Source: CAZTAR01 sp043813895 (GTDB lineage Bacteria; Planctomycetota; Phycisphaerae; UBA1845; UTPLA1). Taken from it: a stretch of 8,642 nucleotides of DNA. The notes below the pieces were generated by a model. It saw nothing but the letters and a program-made list of their open reading frames with translations, was not told the origin of the DNA and did no database searches. Each line of letters opens with the position of its first letter. Positions within the stretch are counted from its first letter, which is position 1. The position numbers were made by a program, and so were the translations under genes. Shown in pieces: positions 1 to 5,393 of this stretch. The stretch lies in assembly GCA_043813895.1 (NCBI GenBank), contig JBDRKQ010000139.1, forward strand, positions 1 through 8,642, written 5' to 3'.

Positions 1-138
1 GGCGGCGGGCGTGACGTCTGGTCCGCGGATTTGGCCCACGAGATGCGCTGCGCCCACGCCGGCCGGGCTTTCAGGCATCTCGCGGGCTTCGATTCAACCC
101 AGTGCGTCGCGGCGGTCGATATTCATGCGACGGGGTGA
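1..138 (+). CDS. possible 3' end of an upstream gene (partial, unrecognised)
   Basis: Frame 1 is open from the first base to a TGA at 136-138 and gives about 45 residues, ending VAAVDIHATG. About four fifths of its codons end in G or C, and first positions are rich in G, as in the real genes here. Frame 2 is also open, to a stop beyond 170, so the reading is not certain. No domain or family is recognisable in so short a piece. It would lie just upstream of the xerD region on the same strand. It may be noise in GC-rich DNA. Confidence 0.3.
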   Translation, partial: GGGRDVWSADLAHEMRCAHAGRAFRHLAGFDSTQCVAAVDIHATG

Positions 139-230
139 GCGGTCGAGCGGCCCAAGCGCCGCGAGCCGTGTCTGATTGAGCATCGGTGCAAGGTGGCGCC
201 GTTGCGGGAAGCCGCCCCCCATTTCGCAAA

Positions 231-285
231 GTGAAGATCACCGTGATTCCCGACTCGACTTTCAATCACTCCGTGAGAAGCTCAC
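231..285. repeat. two GTGA/TCAC dyads upstream of xerD
   Basis: GTGA-AGA-TCAC lies at 231-241 and GTGAG-AAG-CTCAC at 273-285. Their centres are about 43 bases apart, close to four helical turns. Further GTGA or TCAC half-sites at 243-246 and 266-269 give six in 55 bases, well above chance for a tetramer and its complement. This could be an operator if xerD starts at 360. If xerD starts at 186 it lies inside the coding frame and may mean nothing. No regulator can be named. Confidence 0.25.
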
Positions 286-359
286 TGCACGCATTCACTA
301 CGTCCACAGGCGCGACGGCTTGCGGGCTCTCGGCCGCCACCACGCCCGCCGGGCGCACA

Positions 360-1385
360 ATGTCCGGGCTCCTGCCGGCTGCGTCGAGCGGCGCCGCCTC
401 GAACTGCAAGCTGCCGGTTGCCGCTGTTTCATCGAGAGTCGGAGCCCGGGCGGCGCGTCCTCCCGGCCTCCATGAGAACGGACACGCCGATTGGCAACGG
501 CTGAGCCGGCAGTTCATCGAATACCTGGTCACGGAGTGCGGCCTCACGGAGAACAGCATCGAGGCATACCGCCGGGACATCCGTGAGTTCACCACGCTGC
601 TGGACGATCGCGATGTCTGCTCCGTTGCGCATCTGACCCAACAGGTCGTGCGATCTCATCTCGTCCAGTTGTCCGAGCGAGGCCTGGCGCTGTCTTCAAT
701 CGCGAGGCATCTTGTTTCGATCAAGATGTTTCTGCGATACCTCTTCACGGTGGGAGTGCTGCCGGAAGACCTCGGCGCCTTGTTCGACACGCCGAAGAAA
801 TGGCGGCGTCTGCCGAAGACGCTTCGCCTCGGGCAGGTGGAGGAGATCCTCGCCGGCCCCCAGCCTGGCGAGCCGTTCTTCACGCGCGACAAGGCCATTC
901 TCGAAACGCTCTACGCGACCGGGATGCGCGTATCCGAACTGGCGTCCCTCCGCATGAACAACGTCAACCTGGATATCGGATACGTTCGCTGCTACGGCAA
1001 GGGGCGCAAGGAGCGCATCATCCCCTTGGGCAGCTTCGCCATCGACGCCCTGCGCGAATACACGCGCAGGTTGCGAAAGGTCCTGGCCGATTCGGCATCG
1101 GGCCCGGTCGATGCGGTGTTCTTATCCCGGACCGGCAAACGGTTGGACCGAACCAATATCTGGCGACTGGTCAGCCGTTACGCGACGGCCGCCGGCGTAC
1201 CCGGCTCGATCGGCCCGCACACGCTTCGCCACTGCTTCGCTACGCATTTGCTCGAGGGGGGGGCGAACTTGCGCGTCGTCCAGGAACTGCTCGGCCACGC
1301 AGACGTCAGCACCACGCAAACGTACACCCACGTGGACGGCTCGCGGCTCAAGGCGATTCACCAGCGCTGCCACCCGCGACAGTGA
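360..1385 (+). CDS. xerD: tyrosine site-specific recombinase, XerD type
   Basis: XerC/XerD recombinases resolve chromosome dimers at the dif site by breaking and rejoining DNA through a tyrosine. From the ATG at 360 the product is 341 residues. The N-terminal SAM-like core-binding domain (about residues 45-127) has the typical ENSIEAYRRDIREF helix. The catalytic domain covers about 147-334. All six active-site residues are present: Arg190 (GMRVSEL), Lys214 (GKGRKER), His287 and Arg290 (PHTLRH), His313 (LLGH) and Tyr322 (TQTYTHV). Their spacing matches E. coli XerD to within one residue, and the tail (LKAIHQRCHPR) looks more like XerD than XerC. The start is uncertain. The family normally begins close to the HADWQRLSRQF stretch (about residue 42 here), but no in-frame ATG, GTG or TTG lies closer than 360. 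GTG codons at 231 and 186 are alternatives. None of the three has a good ribosome binding site. The 3' end faces the reductase gene across only 16 bases. Confidence 0.93.
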   Translation: MSGLLPAASSGAASNCKLPVAAVSSRVGARAARPPGLHENGHADWQRLSRQFIEYLVTECGLTENSIEAYRRDIREFTTLLDDRDVCSVAHLTQQVVRSHLVQLSERGLALSSIARHLVSIKMFLRYLFTVGVLPEDLGALFDTPKKWRRLPKTLRLGQVEEILAGPQPGEPFFTRDKAILETLYATGMRVSELASLRMNNVNLDIGYVRCYGKGRKERIIPLGSFAIDALREYTRRLRKVLADSASGPVDAVFLSRTGKRLDRTNIWRLVSRYATAAGVPGSIGPHTLRHCFATHLLEGGANLRVVQELLGHADVSTTQTYTHVDGSRLKAIHQRCHPRQ

Positions 1386-1401
1386 AGTTACTCACCATGA
1401 C

Positions 1402-2139
1402 TTACCAGGCGATGTTGCGACCGCCGTCCACGGCGAGGATCGCACCGGTGATGTAGTCGCAATCGGTGACGAGAAACCGTACGGTCGCCGCGACCTCTTC
1501 GGGTGTTCCGGCCCGCAGTGCGGGGACGCGCCGCGTCACCGCCTTGATCTGGTCTCTGCTCCAGTCTTCCGGAAACAGTGCCGCGCCGGGAGCGACCGCG
1601 TTGACACGCACCGACGGCGCCATCGCCTTGGCGAGCGCTTGGGTCAGGCTCGAAAGGCCCGCCTTGGATACGCAGTACGCTAGGTGGTTGGGCCAGGGAC
1701 GTTCCGCGCAGATGTCTCCCAGATTCACGATTCTCCCTTGACCTTCGGCACTCAGGTAGGGATATGCGGCGTGCGACAAGATCATCGGGGCGGTGAGGTT
1801 GACAGCCAGTGTTTCGTTCCATCTCGCCGGCGAGAAATCGTCGAGGCTCATCGGCTCGAATATCGAGGCGTTGTTGATGAGGATGTCCAGCCTGCCCAAC
1901 TCATCCACGGTCTTCTTCGGCAGGGCCGCGGCGGCATCGGCATCCGACAGCGACGCCTGAATGGTAATCGCTTTGCGCCCGCCCGCGCGGATCAACTCGG
2001 CGGTCTCGAAAGCTTCGGCCTCCGAGGTATGGTAGTGCACCGCGATGTCACAGCCCCGTTGTGCCAATTCCAAGGCGATCGCGCGGCCGATTCGTTTGGC
2101 CGCGCCCGTGATCAACGCGACATGACCTTCGATTTTCAC
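1402..2139 (-). CDS. pteridine-reductase-type short-chain dehydrogenase
   Basis: A 245-residue SDR that probably reduces a pterin (dihydropteridine, dihydrofolate or dihydromonapterin) with NADPH in the cytoplasm, as PTR1 and FolM do. The cofactor motif TGAAKRIG is at residues 11-18; its Arg and the following HYHTS segment fit NADPH preference. NNASIF (89-94) matches the PTR1 motif whose Phe stacks on the pterin. The usual SDR catalytic Ser is replaced by Asp142 in NLGDI, thirteen residues before Tyr155 of YCVSK (Lys159), the same Asp/Tyr/Lys set and spacing as PTR1 and also seen in FolM. APGAALFPEDW (183-193) also resembles bacterial pteridine reductases, and VDGG near the end is usual for SDRs. 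It starts at GTG 2139, chosen because AAGGAG sits five bases upstream. It is convergent with xerD and separated from the membrane protein gene by a REP-like pair. Substrate is inferred; a general 3-ketoacyl reductase is less likely. Confidence 0.9.
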   Translation of the reverse strand: MKIEGHVALITGAAKRIGRAIALELAQRGCDIAVHYHTSEAEAFETAELIRAGGRKAITIQASLSDADAAAALPKKTVDELGRLDILINNASIFEPMSLDDFSPARWNETLAVNLTAPMILSHAAYPYLSAEGQGRIVNLGDICAERPWPNHLAYCVSKAGLSSLTQALAKAMAPSVRVNAVAPGAALFPEDWSRDQIKAVTRRVPALRAGTPEEVAATVRFLVTDCDYITGAILAVDGGRNIAW

Positions 2140-2144
2140 GCCAA

Positions 2145-2150
2145 CTCCTT
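2145..2150 (-). promoter_or_regulatory. ribosome binding site of the pteridine reductase gene
   Basis: AAGGAG on the minus strand, five bases before the GTG at 2139. It is the strongest Shine-Dalgarno match in the window and fixes a non-ATG start. Confidence 0.75.
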
Positions 2151-2210
2151 ACTAACACGAAGCGCGAGTTCGGCCCGGCCGATTGCCCGGACGACTCACG
2201 ATTGATGGGT

Positions 2211-2239
2211 AGTCTAGGCGATTCCGCCCTTGCTCACAA
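2211..2239 (-). promoter_or_regulatory. likely sigma-70 promoter of the pteridine reductase gene
   Basis: On the minus strand, TTGTGA (2234-2239, four of six consensus bases) is followed after 17 bases by TAGACT (2211-2216, four of six). Transcription would start near 2204, giving a leader of about 65 bases. This would make the reductase independent of the dnaJ operon upstream. Confidence 0.4.
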
Positions 2240-2251
2240 ACGCACCACGAA

Positions 2252-2282
2252 GAGGCGCGGGCTTCAGCCCGCGCGGCCGCCC
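2252..2282 (+). repeat. REP-like palindrome, unit 1
   Basis: The stem GCGCGGGC pairs with GCCCGCGC around a TTCA loop (2255-2274). It carries a GAG on its left and a pyrimidine-rich GGCCGCCC tail on its right. It matches unit 2 (2307-2337, opposite strand) at 24 of 31 positions. It lies in the 3' flank of the membrane protein gene, where REP elements usually sit. Confidence 0.7.
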
Positions 2283-2306
2283 GAAGATGTGAACGCCTCC
2301 CGTCGG

Positions 2307-2337
2307 GAACAACCGCGCGGACTGAAGTCCGCGGCTC
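2307..2337 (-). repeat. REP-like palindrome, unit 2 (inverted to unit 1)
   Basis: Read on the minus strand this is the same unit as 2252-2282: GAG, then stem CGCGGAC, loop TTCA, stem GTCCGCG, then a GGTTGTTC tail. Inside the stem a G-C pair of unit 1 is replaced by A-T, so both arms changed together and pairing is kept. Four further differences are C-to-T in the tail. The two units face each other about 24 bases apart, like a REP doublet (BIME). It is 36 bases past the stop of the membrane protein gene. Confidence 0.7.
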
Positions 2338-2373
2338 CTTGCCCGCTCTGCTCATGCGGAATAATGACCTGCC

Positions 2374-2898
2374 CTACTCGTCGTCGTCGCCGGCCTCGGG
2401 CGGCGGAGCAGGCGGCAGCTTGTGCATCTGCCAGACATCGTCGCAGGGCGTGTGTTCCCGCGGACGCCCGGTCAGGTAAACCCGGAACCGCCTCGAGAAA
2501 ACCATGATTGCCAATGAGCCGAAGACAAACACCAACACGAGGACCATCGCCCAGACGAACGAACGCCACCAGTTACTGACGCGAGTGTCGTCGATCAGCC
2601 TGACCGGGCGCGTCGTGGCTGACGACGATGCCGGCCCGTGCCGATCGCTGCGCGAGGACATCACTGCTCCACCGTCTTCCGCTGCACGATCGACCGAAGC
2701 ACCGGCTTCATTAACAGATCTTACGGCATCGATGCCGTCTTGCTCGCTCTGGGTAGTCTGGGCATAGACGCGCGGGGGCAAGAGACAGAGCATCCCGACG
2801 ACGGCGACCAGGACCGCGAGACGGAAGCAAGACCATCGGTCCGCCGAACGGTCCCCGAAAAGCGGTTGGGTGCGCGTTGCGCGTGATGCGAGAGTCAC
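2374..2898 (-). CDS. small membrane protein of unknown function, coupled to the dnaJ-like gene
   Basis: I do not recognise a family. From GTG 2898 the product is 174 residues. A basic N-terminus is followed by a hydrophobic segment at about 26-41 and an Ala-X-Ala-like site (VYA, ending at 46), so it may be a signal peptide with a long n-region, or an anchor. A hydrophilic Ser/Thr/Asp stretch (about 47-108) follows, then one clear membrane helix (about 111-134: WWRSFVWAMVLVLVFVFGSL), a basic SRRFRVYLTGRPR stop-transfer flank, a Pro-rich LPPAPPPE and a terminal acidic GDDDE. The predicted topology places the linker outside and the acidic tail inside. GTG 2898 overlaps the dnaJ-like TGA as GTGA, with GGAAGG nine bases upstream, suggesting translational coupling. 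A second in-frame GTG at 2904 is an equal alternative but sits only three bases from that site. A role with the co-chaperone is inference from gene order only. Confidence 0.75.
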   Translation of the reverse strand: MTLASRATRTQPLFGDRSADRWSCFRLAVLVAVVGMLCLLPPRVYAQTTQSEQDGIDAVRSVNEAGASVDRAAEDGGAVMSSRSDRHGPASSSATTRPVRLIDDTRVSNWWRSFVWAMVLVLVFVFGSLAIMVFSRRFRVYLTGRPREHTPCDDVWQMHKLPPAPPPEAGDDDE

Positions 2899-3863
2899 TG
2901 CCACAGGCCTTCCCGAGGCGAGCCTACATCCGATTTCGCCAACTCATCGAGCAGCCGGCGTTGCTCATCGGTCAGTCGCGCCGGTGGAACGATCTTGATC
3001 ACCGCGTACTGGTCGCCGCGCTGCTTCCCTTTGGGTCCCGGCACACCCAATCCCGAAAGCCGCAGTTTCGAGCCGCTTGCTGCTGCCGGCGGGATCGTCA
3101 CCGTTCGCACCCCGTCGAGCGTGGGTAGATCCACCTTCGCGCCCAGCGCCGCCTCAGTAATCGTAACGGGCACATCAAGGTAAATGTCGTCGCCGCGTCT
3201 TTCGAAGAAAGGATGGGGCTGAATGGAACAGACGACATAGAGGTCGCCATCGGGACGCCCCCCGCCGCCGGGCTCACCCTGTCCACGAAGGCGAATTCGC
3301 TGCCCCTCGTGAACGCCGGCTGGGATGCGGGCGGAAATCCTCCGTGGTCGTTCGCTCGTCCCGCCCGGCACCTGGATGTCCAGCGTGATGCCGCGGATGG
3401 CCTGTTCGAAGGTCAGTGAGACGGGCTGCTCGACGTCGCGGGCGGGTGGGCGCGCCGCGGTGGCCCGAGGACCTGCGGCGCGTCTATTGAAGAACTGTTC
3501 AAAGACCGAGCCGCCGCCGGACGACCGAGGACCGCCGGAGACACCGAAATCGAAGATGCCGTCAAGATCGTCGATGTTGAACGATTGTCCGCCGGCAGTG
3601 GACCATCGCCAATCTCCCCCGCCGGGTTGCCCGCCCATGTGCAACCCGGCATGGCCGAACTGGTCGTACTTGCCGCGTTTCTCCTTGTCGGAGAGCACGG
3701 CGTAGGCTCCCTGAACTTCCTTGAACTTCGCCTCTGCGCCGGCATCGCCCTTGTTCTGATCGGGGTGGTACCGCTTCGCGAGCCGCCGGTAGGCCTGCTT
3801 GATCTCGGCCTCCGTCGCACTCTTGGACACGCCGAGGATGTCGTAGTAGTCTCGTTCTGTCAT
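2895..3863 (-). CDS. DnaJ-family (Hsp40) co-chaperone, CbpA-like, no zinc finger
   Basis: Hsp40 proteins deliver unfolded clients to DnaK (Hsp70) and stimulate its ATPase. The 322-residue product starts at ATG 3863. The J domain is at 4-68, with the essential HPD at 33-35 and the usual AYRRLAKRYHPDQN and YDQFG motifs. A Gly-rich linker (about 70-130) holds FNIDDLDGIFDFG. The C-terminal substrate-binding beta-domains span about 143-294; QPHPFFERRGDDIY (215-228) and LRLSGLGVPGPKGKQRGDQY (267-286) are characteristic. The four CXXCXGXG repeats of true DnaJ are absent, so this is the class II (CbpA/DjlA-like) layout of about the usual length. There is no clear Shine-Dalgarno site before the ATG. 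Its last four bases overlap the GTG of the membrane protein gene. A promoter with a perfect TATAAT and a leader hairpin precede it. No CIRCE or sigma-32 motif is seen. Confidence 0.95.
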   Translation of the reverse strand: MTERDYYDILGVSKSATEAEIKQAYRRLAKRYHPDQNKGDAGAEAKFKEVQGAYAVLSDKEKRGKYDQFGHAGLHMGGQPGGGDWRWSTAGGQSFNIDDLDGIFDFGVSGGPRSSGGGSVFEQFFNRRAAGPRATAARPPARDVEQPVSLTFEQAIRGITLDIQVPGGTSERPRRISARIPAGVHEGQRIRLRGQGEPGGGGRPDGDLYVVCSIQPHPFFERRGDDIYLDVPVTITEAALGAKVDLPTLDGVRTVTIPPAAASGSKLRLSGLGVPGPKGKQRGDQYAVIKIVPPARLTDEQRRLLDELAKSDVGSPREGLWQ

Positions 3864-3889
3864 GGTCGTTTGCCGCGGTCGTGCGTCCT

Positions 3890-3917
3890 CAAGTCGCGCC
3901 GGAGCCGGCGGGACTTG
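3890..3917 (-). promoter_or_regulatory. strong hairpin in the leader of the dnaJ-like gene
   Basis: A 28-base inverted repeat: outer arms CAAGTC/GACTTG, one C-C mismatch, inner arms CGCCG/CGGCG, and a four-base GCTC loop. On the minus strand it begins about five bases after the predicted transcript start and ends 26 bases before the ATG. It does not cover the start codon, and there is no T-run, so it is not an intrinsic terminator. It could stabilise the mRNA 5' end or serve as an operator shared with the divergent amidohydrolase gene. The structure is seen in sequence; its role is inferred. Confidence 0.5.
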
Positions 3918-3928
3918 GCGAGCAGGGG

Positions 3929-3957
3929 ATTATACCGGCACACGCCACGACCGACCA
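3929..3957 (-). promoter_or_regulatory. sigma-70-type promoter of the dnaJ-like operon
   Basis: On the minus strand a perfect -10 box TATAAT lies at 3929-3934, with a weak -35 TGGTCG at 3952-3957 after 17 bases. Transcription would start near 3922 and give a leader of about 58 bases. It does not look like a sigma-32 promoter (no CCCCAT-type -10), so expression may be constitutive or regulated through the adjacent hairpin. Confidence 0.55.
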
Positions 3958-3993
3958 CCGCGCCGTGCAACGGGTCGCTGTGTTGCCGAGGAA

Positions 3994-3999
3994 GAGGAG
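3994..3999 (+). promoter_or_regulatory. ribosome binding site of the amidohydrolase gene
   Basis: GAGGAG, five bases before ATG 4005. It decides the start: the frame stays open upstream to 3585, but that stretch lies antisense to the dnaJ-like gene. Confidence 0.7.
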
Positions 4000-4004
4000 T
4001 CCGG

Positions 4005-5237
4005 ATGATCGTCGCTTGTGGCCAGATGGAAGCCGGCGCGATCGACCAGGCATGCAACGTCTGGCCAAGGGCCGCGCGACTGGTTGAACGCGCAGCGGCT
4101 GTCAGGGCGGATATGCTCGTACTGCCCGAGACGACGTACCCGGCATACTGGCTTGGGTCGGTCGAAAGGTACATGCAGGCGGACGTGGAGCGGACGTCCG
4201 TCGTATTGGAGCGATTCTCGAAGCTCGCAGCGCTGCACGCGCTTTGGCTGGTTGCCGGTTTCGTCGAGGAGGATGCGGGGAATCTCTACAACAGCGCCGC
4301 GCTCTTCGACCGCACGGGCGCGCTGGCCGGCGTCGCCCGCAAGAGCTTTCTGTGGGACTGCGATCACCGCTGGTTTACGCCCGGCCGCGCGCTGTGCGTA
4401 TTCGACACCGAGTTCGGCAAGCTCGGCATCCTGATCTGCGCGGACGCCCGCGTACCGGAGATACCGGCCACCCTCGCTGCCAAGGGGGCGGAGATGCTGA
4501 TCCAGCCGACGGCCTGGGTGAACACGAGTCAGGACCGACGGAAGCACTACAACATCCAGCCGGAGTTCCTGATCCGCGCCCGGGCGCAGGAGTTCGGCGT
4601 ATCGTTCGCATGTTGCAGCAAGAGTGGCCGGGAACCGCCGACACTGGAGTACGTGGGACAGAGCCAGATCGTCACCGCCGCCGGGGAAACCGTCGCGCGC
4701 GCCCCCATCGACGGGGATGCGCTCATCTCCGCCGAAGTGACTCCGGCGGCGCCTCGCCTGCCCGAGATCGATGCAGCGGTGGCGAAGAGGCTGTTGAGCG
4801 ACGAGCCGCCGTATGAAGCCAAAGAACCGGGCGGGAAGTGCGTGCTCTGCTCCGATTCGGATTCGCGGGCTGCGGCCAGCGCGTTGAAGGATGCCGGCGC
4901 GCGAGTCGCCACGTTGGCAGCCGCCGACATGGCCGGTTTCGCGATCGCCCGATGTCACGCACTCGACGGCAAGCAGGTCTTGATCGCTGAGTGCAAGGTG
5001 CCAGACGACACGCTCCTACGTGCCCGGGCGGCCGAGAACCGCGTGTTTGTCATTGCCGTCGCGGACTCGGTGCGCGAGGTGATTGATCCGAACGGTACGG
5101 TGCTGTGGCGGACGGGTCATTGCACAAGATCGGTGGAACTCGATCTCGGCCAGGCGGATATCAAGCAGTTCACCCCAGAGACGCACATCTGGCGCCACCG
5201 GGAACCAGCGTGCTACGACTTCGGCGGCGATGCGTAA
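4005..5237 (+). CDS. carbon-nitrogen hydrolase (nitrilase superfamily amidase) with extra C-terminal half-domain
   Basis: A 410-residue cytoplasmic enzyme predicted to hydrolyse a C-N bond (amide, N-carbamoyl or nitrile) via a Cys thioester. The N-terminal domain (1 to about 246) has the full triad: Glu42 (LVLPETTYP), Lys113 (ARKSFLWD) and Cys145 (LGILICADAR). The Lys context, KSFLWDCDHRWFTPG, is unlike the KxHL/KxHIP contexts of well-known nitrilases, carbamoylputrescine amidases and ureidopropionases, so no substrate is assigned. Single-domain members usually have 260-330 residues. Here about 275-405 is extra: LLRARAAENRVFVIAVADSV...IDPNGTVLWRT...ELDL resembles the second half of a nitrilase fold, but without recognisable Glu or Lys motifs. 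No signal peptide is evident. It is divergent from the dnaJ-like gene (141 bases between starts) and convergent with the carboxypeptidase gene. I found no convincing promoter of its own. Confidence 0.9.
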   Translation: MIVACGQMEAGAIDQACNVWPRAARLVERAAAVRADMLVLPETTYPAYWLGSVERYMQADVERTSVVLERFSKLAALHALWLVAGFVEEDAGNLYNSAALFDRTGALAGVARKSFLWDCDHRWFTPGRALCVFDTEFGKLGILICADARVPEIPATLAAKGAEMLIQPTAWVNTSQDRRKHYNIQPEFLIRARAQEFGVSFACCSKSGREPPTLEYVGQSQIVTAAGETVARAPIDGDALISAEVTPAAPRLPEIDAAVAKRLLSDEPPYEAKEPGGKCVLCSDSDSRAAASALKDAGARVATLAAADMAGFAIARCHALDGKQVLIAECKVPDDTLLRARAAENRVFVIAVADSVREVIDPNGTVLWRTGHCTRSVELDLGQADIKQFTPETHIWRHREPACYDFGGDA

Positions 5238-5393
5238 CACCTTCTCCAAGAGCCCCCGGCCTTGGCCAGGGAGTACATTCGCCCTGCTGATGGGAGATAC
5301 CGGCTTGGCACAAGCGGCTCGGCAGACCAGGGGCGCTCGAAAATCGAATGCTCCTGAACCCTTGGAGTGCTCGCGTCCTGCAACAGCGGGTCA
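5238..5393. other. convergent intergenic region, no clear terminator
   Basis: This lies between the stops of the amidohydrolase and the carboxypeptidase genes. It contains only short GC-rich dyads (for example near 5253-5271, with a mismatch and a two-base loop) and a small TCGA-AAA-TCGA dyad near 5338-5348. No stem followed by a T-run is seen on either strand. No gene is evident. Confidence 0.5.

Noticed and set aside
71..595. Minus-strand frames upstream of and overlapping xerD (71-265 and 266-595)
   Set aside because: They start at weak codons without binding sites, show no family features, and the second overlaps the conserved XerD N-terminal domain.
1386..1401. Terminator or dif site near xerD
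   Set aside because: The 16-base gap to the convergent reductase gene has no stem with a T-run. No 28-base XerC/XerD-type site with two dyad arms was seen in the window.
3585..4004. In-frame upstream extension of the amidohydrolase by 140 codons
   Set aside because: It runs antisense through the dnaJ J domain, whereas ATG 4005 has a GAGGAG site five bases before it and begins exactly at the nitrilase homology (MIVACGQ).
3864..4004. CIRCE element or sigma-32 heat-shock promoter before the dnaJ-like gene
   Set aside because: The inverted repeat does not match TTAGCACTC-N9-GAGTGCTAA, and the -10 is TATAAT instead of a CCCCAT-type box.
3930..4958. Open frame of about 340 codons on the minus strand opposite the amidohydrolase
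   Set aside because: It is antisense to a gene with an intact nitrilase triad. It is Arg-rich with no recognisable domain and overlaps the dnaJ promoter.
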